Part shown: in pieces, positions 1-6,424 of the stretch
Numbering within the stretch: position 1 is the stretch's first letter
Layout of the letters: every line of letters starts with the position of its first letter
Source of the DNA: Balneolales bacterium
GTDB taxonomy: Bacteria > Bacteroidota > Rhodothermia > Balneolales > Natronogracilivirgulaceae
Reading direction: 5' to 3'
Assembly (NCBI GenBank): GCA_007116685.1
Contig: SKIC01000024.1
Coordinates: 1-6,424, forward strand
Length of the DNA stretch: 6,424 nucleotides
Program-made: the position numbers and the translations under genes
Notes under the pieces: generated by a model
What the model was told of the DNA's origin: nothing
Seen by the model: the letters and a program-made list of their open reading frames with translations, nothing else
Database searches by the model: none

Positions 1-702
1 AACGAAAGGCTTCAACGAATAAACGAGCGCCAAAGGCAATTTTTTGGCGATATCACTCATGAAGTTAGAAATCCGCTCCATACTATTATGGGTTCTCTGG
101 AAATGCTCTCGCTAAATAAATTACCAACTGACAAACAAGAACGCTATCTGCACAATGCCCGAACGCAAAGTGAACGGCTCAGTAATTTATTTAAGGATTT
201 GATGACCTTACAGAGATACGACTCTGACGAATATTTTATCCAGGAAGAAACCTTCGATTTGAGTAACGTCGTACATAATATTGCCATGATGTATGAAGAA
301 ACGATACAAAATAAAGGTATCACGTTTTCTTATGATGATACGCCCCTTCTCGTAAATGCCGATCCTCAAAAAATTGAACAGGTTTTTGAGAATCTCGTAT
401 CTAATGCTCAAAAATTTACCACTGAAGGTGAAATCCGTATTTCATATGCAATTCAAGATGATGGAAAAGTCTGTGTTTCAATTTCTGATACAGGACCGGG
501 AATTCCTGAAGAGCATGTAGAAAAATTATTCGACAGATTTTTTAGAACGGATAAGGCCCGAAGTCGGGATAAAGGGGGAACCGGACTAGGATTGGCTGTT
601 GTTAAAAGCATCATAGATGCGCACAAAACGAATATAGAAGTTGAAAGTATTCCGGGTGAAGGTACGACTTTTCGATTTTGGCTAACATCTGCTGATAAGT
701 AA
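1..702 (+). CDS. Sensor histidine kinase, C-terminal part (5' end outside window)
   Basis: The reading frame is open from base 1, so this is the last 233 residues of a longer protein; the ATG at 88 lies inside the kinase core and is not the real start. The fragment opens with a polar, probably coiled-coil stretch leading into the H box (HEVRNPL), whose His20 (bases 58-60) is the predicted phosphorylation site of the HisKA dimerisation domain. The ATP-binding HATPase_c domain follows, with an N box (ENLVSNAQKF, about residues 130-139), a G1 box (DTGPGIP, 163-169), an F box (LFDRFF, 176-181) and a G2 box (GGTGLGL, 192-198). All catalytic boxes are intact, so the kinase should autophosphorylate and pass phosphate to a response regulator. 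Neither the sensor domain nor a regulator gene is in view, so the stimulus is unknown. The core resembles PhoR/BaeS-type membrane kinases. It ends 20 bp before mnmE on the same strand, so the two may be co-transcribed. Confidence 0.95.
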   Translation, partial: NERLQRINERQRQFFGDITHEVRNPLHTIMGSLEMLSLNKLPTDKQERYLHNARTQSERLSNLFKDLMTLQRYDSDEYFIQEETFDLSNVVHNIAMMYEETIQNKGITFSYDDTPLLVNADPQKIEQVFENLVSNAQKFTTEGEIRISYAIQDDGKVCVSISDTGPGIPEEHVEKLFDRFFRTDKARSRDKGGTGLGLAVVKSIIDAHKTNIEVESIPGEGTTFRFWLTSADK

Positions 703-722
703 CCCCTCAAATTAACTACTAG

Positions 723-2093
723 ATGCAAACAACTGATATCATTCAAAAGGAACCTATTACTGCTATTGCAACGGCGCTGGGACAAGCGGGTATTTCTGTC
801 ATCCGGGTTTCCGGAATTGGAGTTTTTGAGAAAATAAATCAGGTATTCAGAGGAAAAAACCTTGCAGATCAAGCCACTCACACCATTCATTATGGCCACA
901 TTCTCAAAGATGAAAAAATTGTTGATGAGGTTCTGATTTCCGTTTTCAAATCACCACATTCTTACACGGGAGAAGATACTGCTGAGATTTCCTGTCATGG
1001 TGGTTCTCTAATTACACAAACTGTTTTAGAAACGATTTTGCAGGCTGGAGTTCGTCACGCTGAGCCCGGCGAGTTTACGCATCGCGCATTTTTGAATGGG
1101 AAATTGTCTCTTGAACAAGCAGAAGCAGTCGCCGATATCATTCATGCAAAGAGTAAAAAAGCCGCCGAAAGTGCCCATCAACAGTTAGAAGGAAGATTGG
1201 GTAGTCATATAAGAACTTTTCGTCAGCAAATTATTGATGCAACCGCTATGATTGAATTGGAATTAGATTTCATAGAGGAAGACGTAGAGTTTGCCAATAA
1301 AGAACAATTACACCGATTATTATCAGATTTAATTCCTGAAATCGACCAATTACTCGATACCTATGAAGCTGGAAGACTCATCAAAAATGGCGTAAAAACG
1401 GTACTAGCAGGTTTGCCCAATGCCGGAAAATCAACCCTGATGAACACGTTCATGGGCAAAGAACGAGCAATCGTATCCGCCACCGCTGGTACTACTCGCG
1501 ATGTAATAGATGCTGACTGGAGTTACGATGGCCTCCTATTCACCCTTACCGACACAGCCGGAATTCGTACAACCGATGACGAAATTGAAGCCGAAGGTGT
1601 GAAGCGTTCTCATAAAGCCATCTCTGAAGCAGATATTGTAGTTTATTTGCGAGATATGTCTGCCCCTTTTGATCCGGATGACGAAGCACAACTCGAACTT
1701 ATCCGAAGGCAATGGCCTGATAAACCCATTGTAGTTGCCGGTTCCAAATCGGACAGTCAGATTTTAGATCAATTCTCAGTTGATATACAAATATCCGCAA
1801 AAAATGGTACAGGAATAGATGAGTTAAAACGCTTGATGAAAGAGCGTGTGTTAGCGGATGCCCAAATCGATACTTCCGGCATTATGGTTACGTCTTCCAG
1901 ACACAGGGATGCCCTTCAAAAATCTCGCGGTCATATCTCATCGGCGCTTCAGGCTTTGGATGATGGCGTTACCGGAGATTTTCTTTCTATAGACTTGCGC
2001 GCCGCCCTTCAGGCACTGGGAACCATTACCGGAGAAATAACAAATGAGGACATATTAGACTCTATTTTTAGCCGCTTTTGCATAGGTAAGTGA
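723..2093 (+). CDS. mnmE: tRNA uridine-5-carboxymethylaminomethyl(34) synthesis GTPase MnmE (TrmE)
   Basis: MnmE works with MnmG (GidA) to install the (carboxymethyl)aminomethyl group on wobble uridine 34 of certain tRNAs; it is cytoplasmic and dimeric. The 456-residue length matches the family (E. coli about 454). The N-terminal folate-binding domain covers about residues 1-125. A helical domain follows, interrupted by the G domain, and the protein ends in the diagnostic FCIGK motif with Cys453. G-domain motifs are G1 GLPNAGKST (230-238, with Asn233 matching the potassium-binding Asn), G2 TAGTTRD (254-260), G3 DTAG (277-280) and G5 SAK (358-360). Glu289 aligns with the catalytic Glu282 of E. 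coli. The G4 motif is SKSD (341-344) instead of NKxD. The start is well fixed: an in-frame TAG sits directly before the ATG. No Shine-Dalgarno sequence is visible. No mnmG is in the window. Confidence 0.97.
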   Translation: MQTTDIIQKEPITAIATALGQAGISVIRVSGIGVFEKINQVFRGKNLADQATHTIHYGHILKDEKIVDEVLISVFKSPHSYTGEDTAEISCHGGSLITQTVLETILQAGVRHAEPGEFTHRAFLNGKLSLEQAEAVADIIHAKSKKAAESAHQQLEGRLGSHIRTFRQQIIDATAMIELELDFIEEDVEFANKEQLHRLLSDLIPEIDQLLDTYEAGRLIKNGVKTVLAGLPNAGKSTLMNTFMGKERAIVSATAGTTRDVIDADWSYDGLLFTLTDTAGIRTTDDEIEAEGVKRSHKAISEADIVVYLRDMSAPFDPDDEAQLELIRRQWPDKPIVVAGSKSDSQILDQFSVDIQISAKNGTGIDELKRLMKERVLADAQIDTSGIMVTSSRHRDALQKSRGHISSALQALDDGVTGDFLSIDLRAALQALGTITGEITNEDILDSIFSRFCIGK

Positions 2094-2133
2094 AAAGCTT
2101 GAACAATTACCCTTGAGGACGATTCAAGTTTTT
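2093..2133. terminator. Possible bidirectional terminator between mnmE and the CoA-transferase gene
   Basis: An 11-base inverted repeat has arms at 2093-2103 (aaaagcttgaa) and 2123-2133 (ttcaagttttt), with one G-T wobble and a 19-base loop. The A run before the stem becomes a T run on the other strand, so each transcript would end in a hairpin followed by U residues. It spans the 13-bp gap between two convergent genes and extends into the end of the leftward one. The stem is AT-rich and weak, and the loop is long, so this is tentative. Confidence 0.35.
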
Positions 2134-3225
2134 AATTGGTGATTTCCCATTGATATATCCACTCAGGGCCGGCATGGCTTTTTCTCCATCAGAAGTATGG
2201 AAAAATCTTTTTTGATGTTCGTACTGCTCTAATGCCTCGGGTACACTTCGGATTAAACCTACAGGTAATTTAGCATTGATCGCTTTTTCAACAAACTTTT
2301 CTGCACTCGGTACTTTTTGAAATACCGTTCGTAATTTTTCTCTAAGTTTTTTCCTATTTCTGCTTCGCTCTTCATTTTTGCTATATGTCTCGTTTTGTGC
2401 TAAATCAGGTGATTTTAGAAGGTCGCAGAGAATTTTAAATTGTTTGTTATTACCTATAGCCAAAACTAACTGCTTACCATCGGCACACTGAAAAACGCTG
2501 CCATAGGGATAAATATGTGGATGTTCACTTCCCCTAGGTTCAGGAGAGATTCCGGCATGCAACCATGAACTTGCCTGATTTGCCAAAGAAGCCATCGCAG
2601 CATCAAATAAATTCGTTTCAATAAGCACCGATTCTTTAGTATCGCGCCGTGCAATCCAGGCAATTAACAGCAATTCTTTCAAATGATGAGCCGCTAAAAT
2701 ATCTATTAAAGCAACCGGCATTTTCAAGGGTTCATCGCCTGGCTTTCTGTTGAGATACATAAACCCTGTTTCGGCTTGCAATAAAGCATCGTAGGCTGTT
2801 CGCGGGTCATCAGCCCCAAAACCGGTGAGCGATACGTACATCAAGTCGGAATTTATTGCAAAAAGGTCTTCTGGAAGCAATCCCAACTTTTTAGCATCTC
2901 CAGGCTTGAAGCTCACCAAAACGATATCCGCTTTTTTGAGTACATCCGTGAGTTTTGCTTTATCCTGTTCTTTTTTCACATCCCAGAAAACTACTTTCTT
3001 ACCCCAGTTAATACTATGATAGTAGGAACTAACCGCCAATTCATCAGATTCACCCGGCAGTTTCCATGATCGGGTTACGTCCCCTCCTGTTCCTGGGTGC
3101 TCCACTTTAATAACATTCGCTCCAAGTTCCGCCAAAAACATACCAACGGATGGCCCGGCCAATACAGATGCAAGTTCAACTACGGTACAATTCTTAAAAA
3201 TCTGCGTATCCATATCCCAATCCAT
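2107..3225 (-). CDS. Class III CoA-transferase (CaiB/BaiF/Frc family)
   Basis: Family members move coenzyme A between carboxylic acids (for example formyl-CoA/oxalate, carnitine/crotonobetaine or succinyl-CoA-dependent reactions) as interlocked cytoplasmic dimers. Recognisable segments are the N-terminal VVELASVLAGP (15-25), then ELGANVIKVEHP (33-44), NWGKKV (73-78) and YDALLQAETG (145-154). Asp146 in the last aligns with the catalytic aspartate (Asp169 of formyl-CoA transferase) that forms the acyl anhydride. RGSEHPHIYPYGSVFQCADG (231-250) matches the conserved second-half motif. At 372 residues it is at the short end of a family usually near 380-430. An in-frame TAA lies three codons upstream of the chosen ATG, so the start is this Met or Met5 (ATG ending at 3213). 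No acyl-CoA synthetase, dehydrogenase or hydratase is adjacent, so the substrate cannot be assigned; alpha-methylacyl-CoA racemases share this fold and remain possible. The gene is monocistronic within view and divergent from the protease gene. Confidence 0.9.
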   Translation of the reverse strand: MDWDMDTQIFKNCTVVELASVLAGPSVGMFLAELGANVIKVEHPGTGGDVTRSWKLPGESDELAVSSYYHSINWGKKVVFWDVKKEQDKAKLTDVLKKADIVLVSFKPGDAKKLGLLPEDLFAINSDLMYVSLTGFGADDPRTAYDALLQAETGFMYLNRKPGDEPLKMPVALIDILAAHHLKELLLIAWIARRDTKESVLIETNLFDAAMASLANQASSWLHAGISPEPRGSEHPHIYPYGSVFQCADGKQLVLAIGNNKQFKILCDLLKSPDLAQNETYSKNEERSRNRKKLREKLRTVFQKVPSAEKFVEKAINAKLPVGLIRSVPEALEQYEHQKRFFHTSDGEKAMPALSGYINGKSPIKNLNRPQG

Positions 3226-3294
3226 ATTAATTTAAAAGTAAGATAGAAAGCACAAACGGTAGTAAAAAGGGGAACTATCAGTAATCAGACGTAA

Positions 3295-3320
3295 TTTGTT
3301 TTTCAAAACTCTTACCTTTG
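3295..3320 (+). promoter_or_regulatory. Bacteroidota-type promoter for the M48 protease gene
   Basis: TACCTTTG at 3313-3320 is a perfect match to the -7 element TAnnTTTG used by the primary sigma factor of Bacteroidota and relatives. A TTTG at 3295-3298 may be the upstream (-33) element, but the 14-base spacing is shorter than the usual 17-23. Transcription would start near 3327, giving a leader of about 28 bases before the ATG at 3355. The leader has no Shine-Dalgarno sequence, as is common in this group. The -7 match and its position are seen directly; activity is inferred. Confidence 0.55.
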
Positions 3321-3354
3321 GCATCCTGTAATTTTTCCTACACCATTTTCTATT

Positions 3355-4590
3355 ATGAATACTTTCGCAATTATTATTCTCCTGGCTCTCATTCTTAATT
3401 ATCTGATAGACATAATTTCAGATTATTTGAATCTATCTGCTCTCAAAAAAGAATTACCCAAAGAATTTGATGGGATTTACGATCAGGAGAGATACGCCAA
3501 AAGTCAGGAGTACACCAAAGTAACTACTCGATTTGGAGTAATCATCTCTACATTTAGCCTGCTTTTACTGCTTGGATTCTGGTTTTTAGGGGGATTTAAC
3601 TGGTTGGATGTAATCGTTCGTAGCTGGGGGTTTTCTGAACTTATTACCGGTTTACTATTTATTGGAATTCTCGTGATTGGAAACACAGTAATAAGCCTTC
3701 CATTTAGTATCTACAGGACTTTTGTGATTGAAGAACGATTCGGGTTTAACAAAACAAGTCCAACTACTTTTATCGCTGATTTATTTAAGGGATTGCTTTT
3801 AACTGTGTTACTTGGTGGTCCTTTATTAGCTGGTTTACTCTACTTTTTCATGTATGCCGGAAGTTTTGCCTGGCTTTACGCATGGGCAACTGTGGTGATT
3901 TTTACACTCATTATTCAGTACATAGCCCCAACCTGGATAATGCCTCTTTTCAACAAGTTTGAACCTTTAGAGGATGGCCAATTACGATCTGAAATAATGA
4001 AAACAGCAGATAAGGCAGACTTTCCCTTAAAAGGAGTGTTCAAAATTGATGGCTCAAAGCGCTCTTCAAAGTCCAATGCTTTTTTCACCGGCTTTGGAAA
4101 AAATAAGCGTATTGCTCTCTATGACACTTTGATTGAAAAGCATACGGTAGCAGAACTCGTGGCTATTCTAGCCCATGAAATCGGGCATTACAAAAAGAAA
4201 CACATCGTAAAAGGAATGGTTATTAGTGTGCTTCATACCGGCGTACTCTTGGCACTTTTACAGTTTTTTCTGAGTTCTGAGGGCTTGTTTGATGCATTTT
4301 ATATGGAAAATATGTCGGTTTATGCCGGACTCATCTTCTTTGGCTTACTTTTCACTCCCGTAGAAATGATACTCTCCATTTTCATGAATATCCTAAGCAG
4401 AAAACACGAATTTGAAGCAGATGCTTTTGCAGCAGACACTACGAGAGAGCCGGAGGTGATGATTGACGCCTTGAAAAAACTTTCAGCGCATAATCTTTCA
4501 AACCTGACTCCTCATCCGTTTTATGTGTTTATGAATTATTCACACCCACCGGCGCTCGTACGGATTCAGGCCTTGCGCCAACTCGGATGA
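3355..4590 (+). CDS. M48 family zinc metalloprotease, Ste24/CAAX prenyl protease 1-like
   Basis: This is a multi-pass inner-membrane zinc protease. The eukaryotic Ste24 relatives cleave prenylated CAAX proteins; bacteria generally lack that substrate, so a role in membrane-protein quality control or processing is more likely. The 411-residue length is typical. About seven hydrophobic segments lie near residues 4-22, 60-80, 93-117, 145-167, 172-193, 286-306 and 322-345. The N-terminal half matches the Ste24 N-terminal domain (SLPFSIYRTFVIEERFGFNK, 114-133). The catalytic site is HEIGH at 274-278 (zinc ligands His274 and His278, catalytic Glu275), and the third ligand is Glu352 in HEFEADAFA. 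NAFFTGFG (241-248) and the C-terminal SHPPALVRI (396-404) are further family motifs. All key residues are present, so it should be active. It has its own promoter and faces the spm genes, with a 24-bp gap between stop codons. The start is supported by the promoter position and the immediately following membrane segment. Confidence 0.94.
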   Translation: MNTFAIIILLALILNYLIDIISDYLNLSALKKELPKEFDGIYDQERYAKSQEYTKVTTRFGVIISTFSLLLLLGFWFLGGFNWLDVIVRSWGFSELITGLLFIGILVIGNTVISLPFSIYRTFVIEERFGFNKTSPTTFIADLFKGLLLTVLLGGPLLAGLLYFFMYAGSFAWLYAWATVVIFTLIIQYIAPTWIMPLFNKFEPLEDGQLRSEIMKTADKADFPLKGVFKIDGSKRSSKSNAFFTGFGKNKRIALYDTLIEKHTVAELVAILAHEIGHYKKKHIVKGMVISVLHTGVLLALLQFFLSSEGLFDAFYMENMSVYAGLIFFGLLFTPVEMILSIFMNILSRKHEFEADAFAADTTREPEVMIDALKKLSAHNLSNLTPHPFYVFMNYSHPPALVRIQALRQLG

Positions 4591-4614
4591 TTTCTGCGCA
4601 GGTAATGCTAAACA

Positions 4615-5136
4615 TCAACCAAGCAGCCAGTAAACTACTGCTACAGAAGCAATAATGCCGGCTAAATCAGCAATCAGACCGGTCTGTACGGCATAACGCA
4701 TTCTTCGGATTCCTACAGAGCCAAAATAAACAGCAATAACGTAAAAGGTGGTTTCTGTAGAGCCAAACATAGTTGCTGCCATTTTTACGATTAAGGAATC
4801 TTCCCCATGTACAGCAATCAAATCTGCTAAAATCCCAACAGAACCACTCCCTGTTAGTGGACGAAAAATTGCCATTGGAAGTAAATCAGCAGGAAATCCC
4901 ACTAAAGACAATACTGGCCTTAAACCCGTAATCATCCAATCCATTGCACCGCTGGCACGAAACATACCAATAGCAAATAGAATAGCTACCAGATATGGAA
5001 TAATTCGAACACCAATCTGAAATCCCTCTTTGGCACCATCAACAAAAACTTCATAAACGGGTACTTTTTTAATCAGACCATACAATGGAATGAGTACGAT
5101 TATCAGAGGTAATATAAATACAGCAAACGTTTGCAT
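4615..5136 (-). CDS. spmB: SpmB-like membrane protein (nucleoside-recognition/Gate domain)
   Basis: The 173-residue membrane protein resembles spore maturation protein B of Bacillus (about 178 residues) in length and motifs. It has an N-terminal membrane segment (about 4-22), a Gate-type core with a hydrophobic segment at 44-60, the conserved RPLTGSGSVG (92-101), GSTETTFYVIAVYFGSVGIRR-type motif (125-145) and a C-terminal membrane segment (about 152-171). In Bacillus, SpmA and SpmB act together in spore-core dehydration. Here there is no sign of sporulation, and homologues in non-spore-forming bacteria have no settled role; the Gate family includes nucleoside transporters, so a small-molecule permease or channel subunit is a fair guess. 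The start codon overlaps the spmA-like stop by one base (TAATG) and is preceded by a GGGGAGGA sequence, which points to translational coupling and a one-to-one complex with the upstream protein. Confidence 0.88.
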   Translation of the reverse strand: MQTFAVFILPLIIVLIPLYGLIKKVPVYEVFVDGAKEGFQIGVRIIPYLVAILFAIGMFRASGAMDWMITGLRPVLSLVGFPADLLPMAIFRPLTGSGSVGILADLIAVHGEDSLIVKMAATMFGSTETTFYVIAVYFGSVGIRRMRYAVQTGLIADLAGIIASVAVVYWLLG

Positions 5137-6062
5137 TAGTTTTCCTCCCCGTTTTCAATAAGTGATGGTTCCGGATATTTGCGGGCATACCATTTTGCTG
5201 CAATAACACCAACAATTGTGGCTACTGCTGTTGCCAGAGTAATGCTGACAATCAACTCATTCACACCCAAACCCATAATTGCTACAAGAGTTGCGGGAGG
5301 TAATAATTGCACACTGGATGTATTCAAAGTCAGAAACATACACATGGCATTTGAAGCCTCATCTTTATTGGGATTGATTTTCTGCAATTCTTCCATCGCT
5401 TTTATCCCCAATGGTGTTGCGGCATTACCCAATCCGAGAACATTTGCCGACAAATTCAGGCTAATCATACCCAAAGCAGGATGATCTTTGGGCACATTTG
5501 GGAATAGATATCTCATGAATGGCTGCACAGCTTTTACAATCAGATTAATCAATCCGGCTTCCTTAGCAATTTGCATCAAACCCAACCAAAGAGCCATAAT
5601 TCCTATCAATCCTATCGCCAGCGTTACTGCAAATTCAGCCATGTCAAAAGCGGCTGTTTGGATGGCTCGGATTTTCACAAATCGTACTTCCGGCAAAACT
5701 ATGGTAGCCATGCCGGTTTGAGAATCAAAGTCTTTTAAAATGGCACGAAGCGTGTTTTTGTCCCTTGCTTCTTGCTCCTGAGCCACATCCTGCCAATGCT
5801 TAGGCAATTTATCAGTTACAGAGATGATAACTTCGGTCTGATCATCCACTGGTCGCCAGGTAGCTGTTATTGCTTCACTATTATCCGGTAAGCCGAGTCT
5901 AACCGATTGGCGTCGCTCTTTGTCTGCATCTTCGGGAAATTTAATTTCAACTTCCCACGGTTTACTATTCAGATAGCGGTCTGTCATTAAATCAGCGGTA
6001 TCCTGCACGATGGCAAAAACCAGGCTGATAATAATTAAGCCGCCCCAGATATAATTGAGCAT
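5136..6062 (-). CDS. spmA: SpmA-like membrane protein with an extra soluble segment
   Basis: The C-terminal part (about residues 135-296) matches SpmA: a membrane segment at 143-165, LFPNVPKDHPALG (186-198), the signature SLNLSANVLGLGNAATPLGI (201-220), NTSS (247-250) and a last membrane segment at about 268-290. The first residues (MLNYIWGGLIIISLVFAIVQ) match the usual first SpmA membrane segment. Bacillus SpmA is only about 196 residues, whereas this protein has 308, and the surplus lies in one polar segment at about residues 25-135 between the first and second membrane segments. That segment contains several beta-like stretches and a charged region near 90-111. With a cytoplasmic N-terminus it would lie in the periplasm (inference). 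An in-frame TAG two codons upstream fixes the start. No Shine-Dalgarno sequence is visible. It follows an unidentified gene by 15 bp and is coupled to spmB-like downstream. Its biochemical function is unknown outside spore formers. Confidence 0.88.
   Translation of the reverse strand: MLNYIWGGLIIISLVFAIVQDTADLMTDRYLNSKPWEVEIKFPEDADKERRQSVRLGLPDNSEAITATWRPVDDQTEVIISVTDKLPKHWQDVAQEQEARDKNTLRAILKDFDSQTGMATIVLPEVRFVKIRAIQTAAFDMAEFAVTLAIGLIGIMALWLGLMQIAKEAGLINLIVKAVQPFMRYLFPNVPKDHPALGMISLNLSANVLGLGNAATPLGIKAMEELQKINPNKDEASNAMCMFLTLNTSSVQLLPPATLVAIMGLGVNELIVSITLATAVATIVGVIAAKWYARKYPEPSLIENGEEN
5143..5150 (-). promoter_or_regulatory. Shine-Dalgarno-like ribosome binding site before spmB
   Basis: Read on the minus strand, GGGGAGGA lies six bases before the ATG of the spmB-like gene, inside the last codons of spmA. 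It is the only strong Shine-Dalgarno match before any start in this window and suits re-initiation at the TAATG overlap. It also encodes Gly-Glu-Glu of the SpmA tail, so it could be coincidental. Confidence 0.45.
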
Positions 6063-6077
6063 AGGCTAATTCGGTTT

Positions 6078-6424
6078 TTAGATGTCTATTCCATGAAGAT
6101 TTCTCAAAATCCAGCGCTCACCCCTATAAACTATCCCAGGTCCCCGGGAGGGTATGGTAGGAATTGTGATTTCAAAGGGACGGCGATCACGCTTTATCAT
6201 TCCCCCATCAGGATGATACCAGGTCATCATTTCCATGGTTTCCCGAAAAGGGGCAATCGTAATAGAATCGTTTTTTGTGAGATGGAAGTCAAAAAAGGCG
6301 ACGGTTTTTACTCTGTGCGTAAAAACATTTTCCCGCCATGGAGTATCGATATTGCCTGAGCCATCAAAAACGCCAAATACTCCAACTTCAGCGTAACCGG
6401 TTAAAGAGTGATCTCTGTAAAGAA
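6078..6424 (-). CDS. Protein of unknown function, C-terminal fragment (5' end outside window)
   Basis: Reading the minus strand from the window edge (first full codon ending at 6422), a frame stays open for 114 residues to a TAA at 6078-6080. There is no start in view because the gene begins beyond base 6424. I do not recognise the family. The fragment has no membrane segment and is rich in Gly, Thr, aromatic and short beta-prone stretches, for example YAEVGVFGVFDGSGN near its beginning, TWYHPDGGMIKRDRRPFEI in the middle and YRGERWILRNLHGIDI at the end. This look fits a soluble or exported beta-rich protein, but that is only an impression. The reading frame is supported by its uninterrupted length, ordinary codon use and position: it stops 15 bp before the spmA-like start on the same strand, so it is probably the preceding gene of that operon. 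A rightward open frame at 6093-6359 overlaps it antisense and is judged a shadow. Confidence 0.7.
   Translation of the reverse strand, partial: LYRDHSLTGYAEVGVFGVFDGSGNIDTPWRENVFTHRVKTVAFFDFHLTKNDSITIAPFRETMEMMTWYHPDGGMIKRDRRPFEITIPTIPSRGPGIVYRGERWILRNLHGIDI

Noticed and set aside
453..899. Leftward 148-codon open frame
   Set aside because: It overlaps both the histidine kinase HATPase domain and the start of mnmE, two confidently identified genes, so it is an antisense shadow.
3233..3261. Leftward promoter for the CoA-transferase gene (TACTTTTA, or TAccgTTTG with one extra base)
   Set aside because: The first lies only seven bases from the ATG and misses the final G; the second has the wrong internal spacing; neither has a well-placed upstream element.
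4574..4600. Inverted repeat tgcgc...gcgca near the end of the protease gene as a terminator
   Set aside because: The stem has only five base pairs with a 17-base loop and no T run on either side.
4615..6062. Evidence that the organism forms spores
   Set aside because: SpmA/SpmB-like proteins are widespread in non-spore-forming Bacteroidota-type bacteria, and no other sporulation gene is present.
6093..6359. Rightward 88-codon open frame
   Set aside because: It lies antisense to a longer uninterrupted leftward frame (6078-6424) that fits the operon with spmA, and its product looks like no known protein.
1..6424. A novel defence, mobile or RNA-based system
   Set aside because: No repeats, integrase or transposase, CRISPR-like spacing, toxin-antitoxin pair, or long non-coding structured region was seen; nearly all bases are in recognisable chromosomal genes.

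Overview
This window looks like ordinary chromosomal DNA from a Gram-negative, AT-leaning bacterium of the Bacteroidota/Balneolota/Rhodothermota group; Balneolota is my best guess. The reasons are: a clear TAnnTTTG-type -7 promoter element upstream of the protease gene, almost no Shine-Dalgarno sequences before start codons, and SpmA/SpmB-type proteins in a setting with no sporulation genes. The lineage is inferred from these traits and from general protein resemblance, not from a database comparison.

Layout: positions 1-702 (+) hold the C-terminal half of a sensor histidine kinase, cut by the window edge. After 20 bp comes mnmE (723-2093, +), the complete tRNA-modifying GTPase. It converges, with a 13-bp gap, on a class III (CaiB/Frc-type) CoA-transferase gene (2107-3225, -). 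A weak inverted repeat flanked by A and T runs across this junction may end transcription in both directions. A 129-bp divergent spacer (3226-3354) carries the protease promoter. The Ste24-like M48 zinc metalloprotease gene (3355-4590, +) then converges, with a 24-bp gap, on a leftward operon: an unidentified protein cut by the window edge (6078-6424, -), spmA-like (5136-6062, -) and spmB-like (4615-5136, -). The last two overlap by one base (TAATG).

The genes do not form one pathway. They are a signalling fragment, a housekeeping tRNA-modification enzyme, a CoA-transferase of unknown substrate, an inner-membrane protease and a membrane-protein pair whose role outside sporulation is unsettled. 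Only the spmA-spmB operon shows clear co-organisation, with the upstream unknown gene probably part of it.

I found no RNA genes, CRISPR arrays, mobile elements, long repeats or defence genes. The points most worth a second look are the roughly 110-residue extra segment inside SpmA, the unidentified gene just upstream of it, and the non-consensus G4 motif in MnmE.
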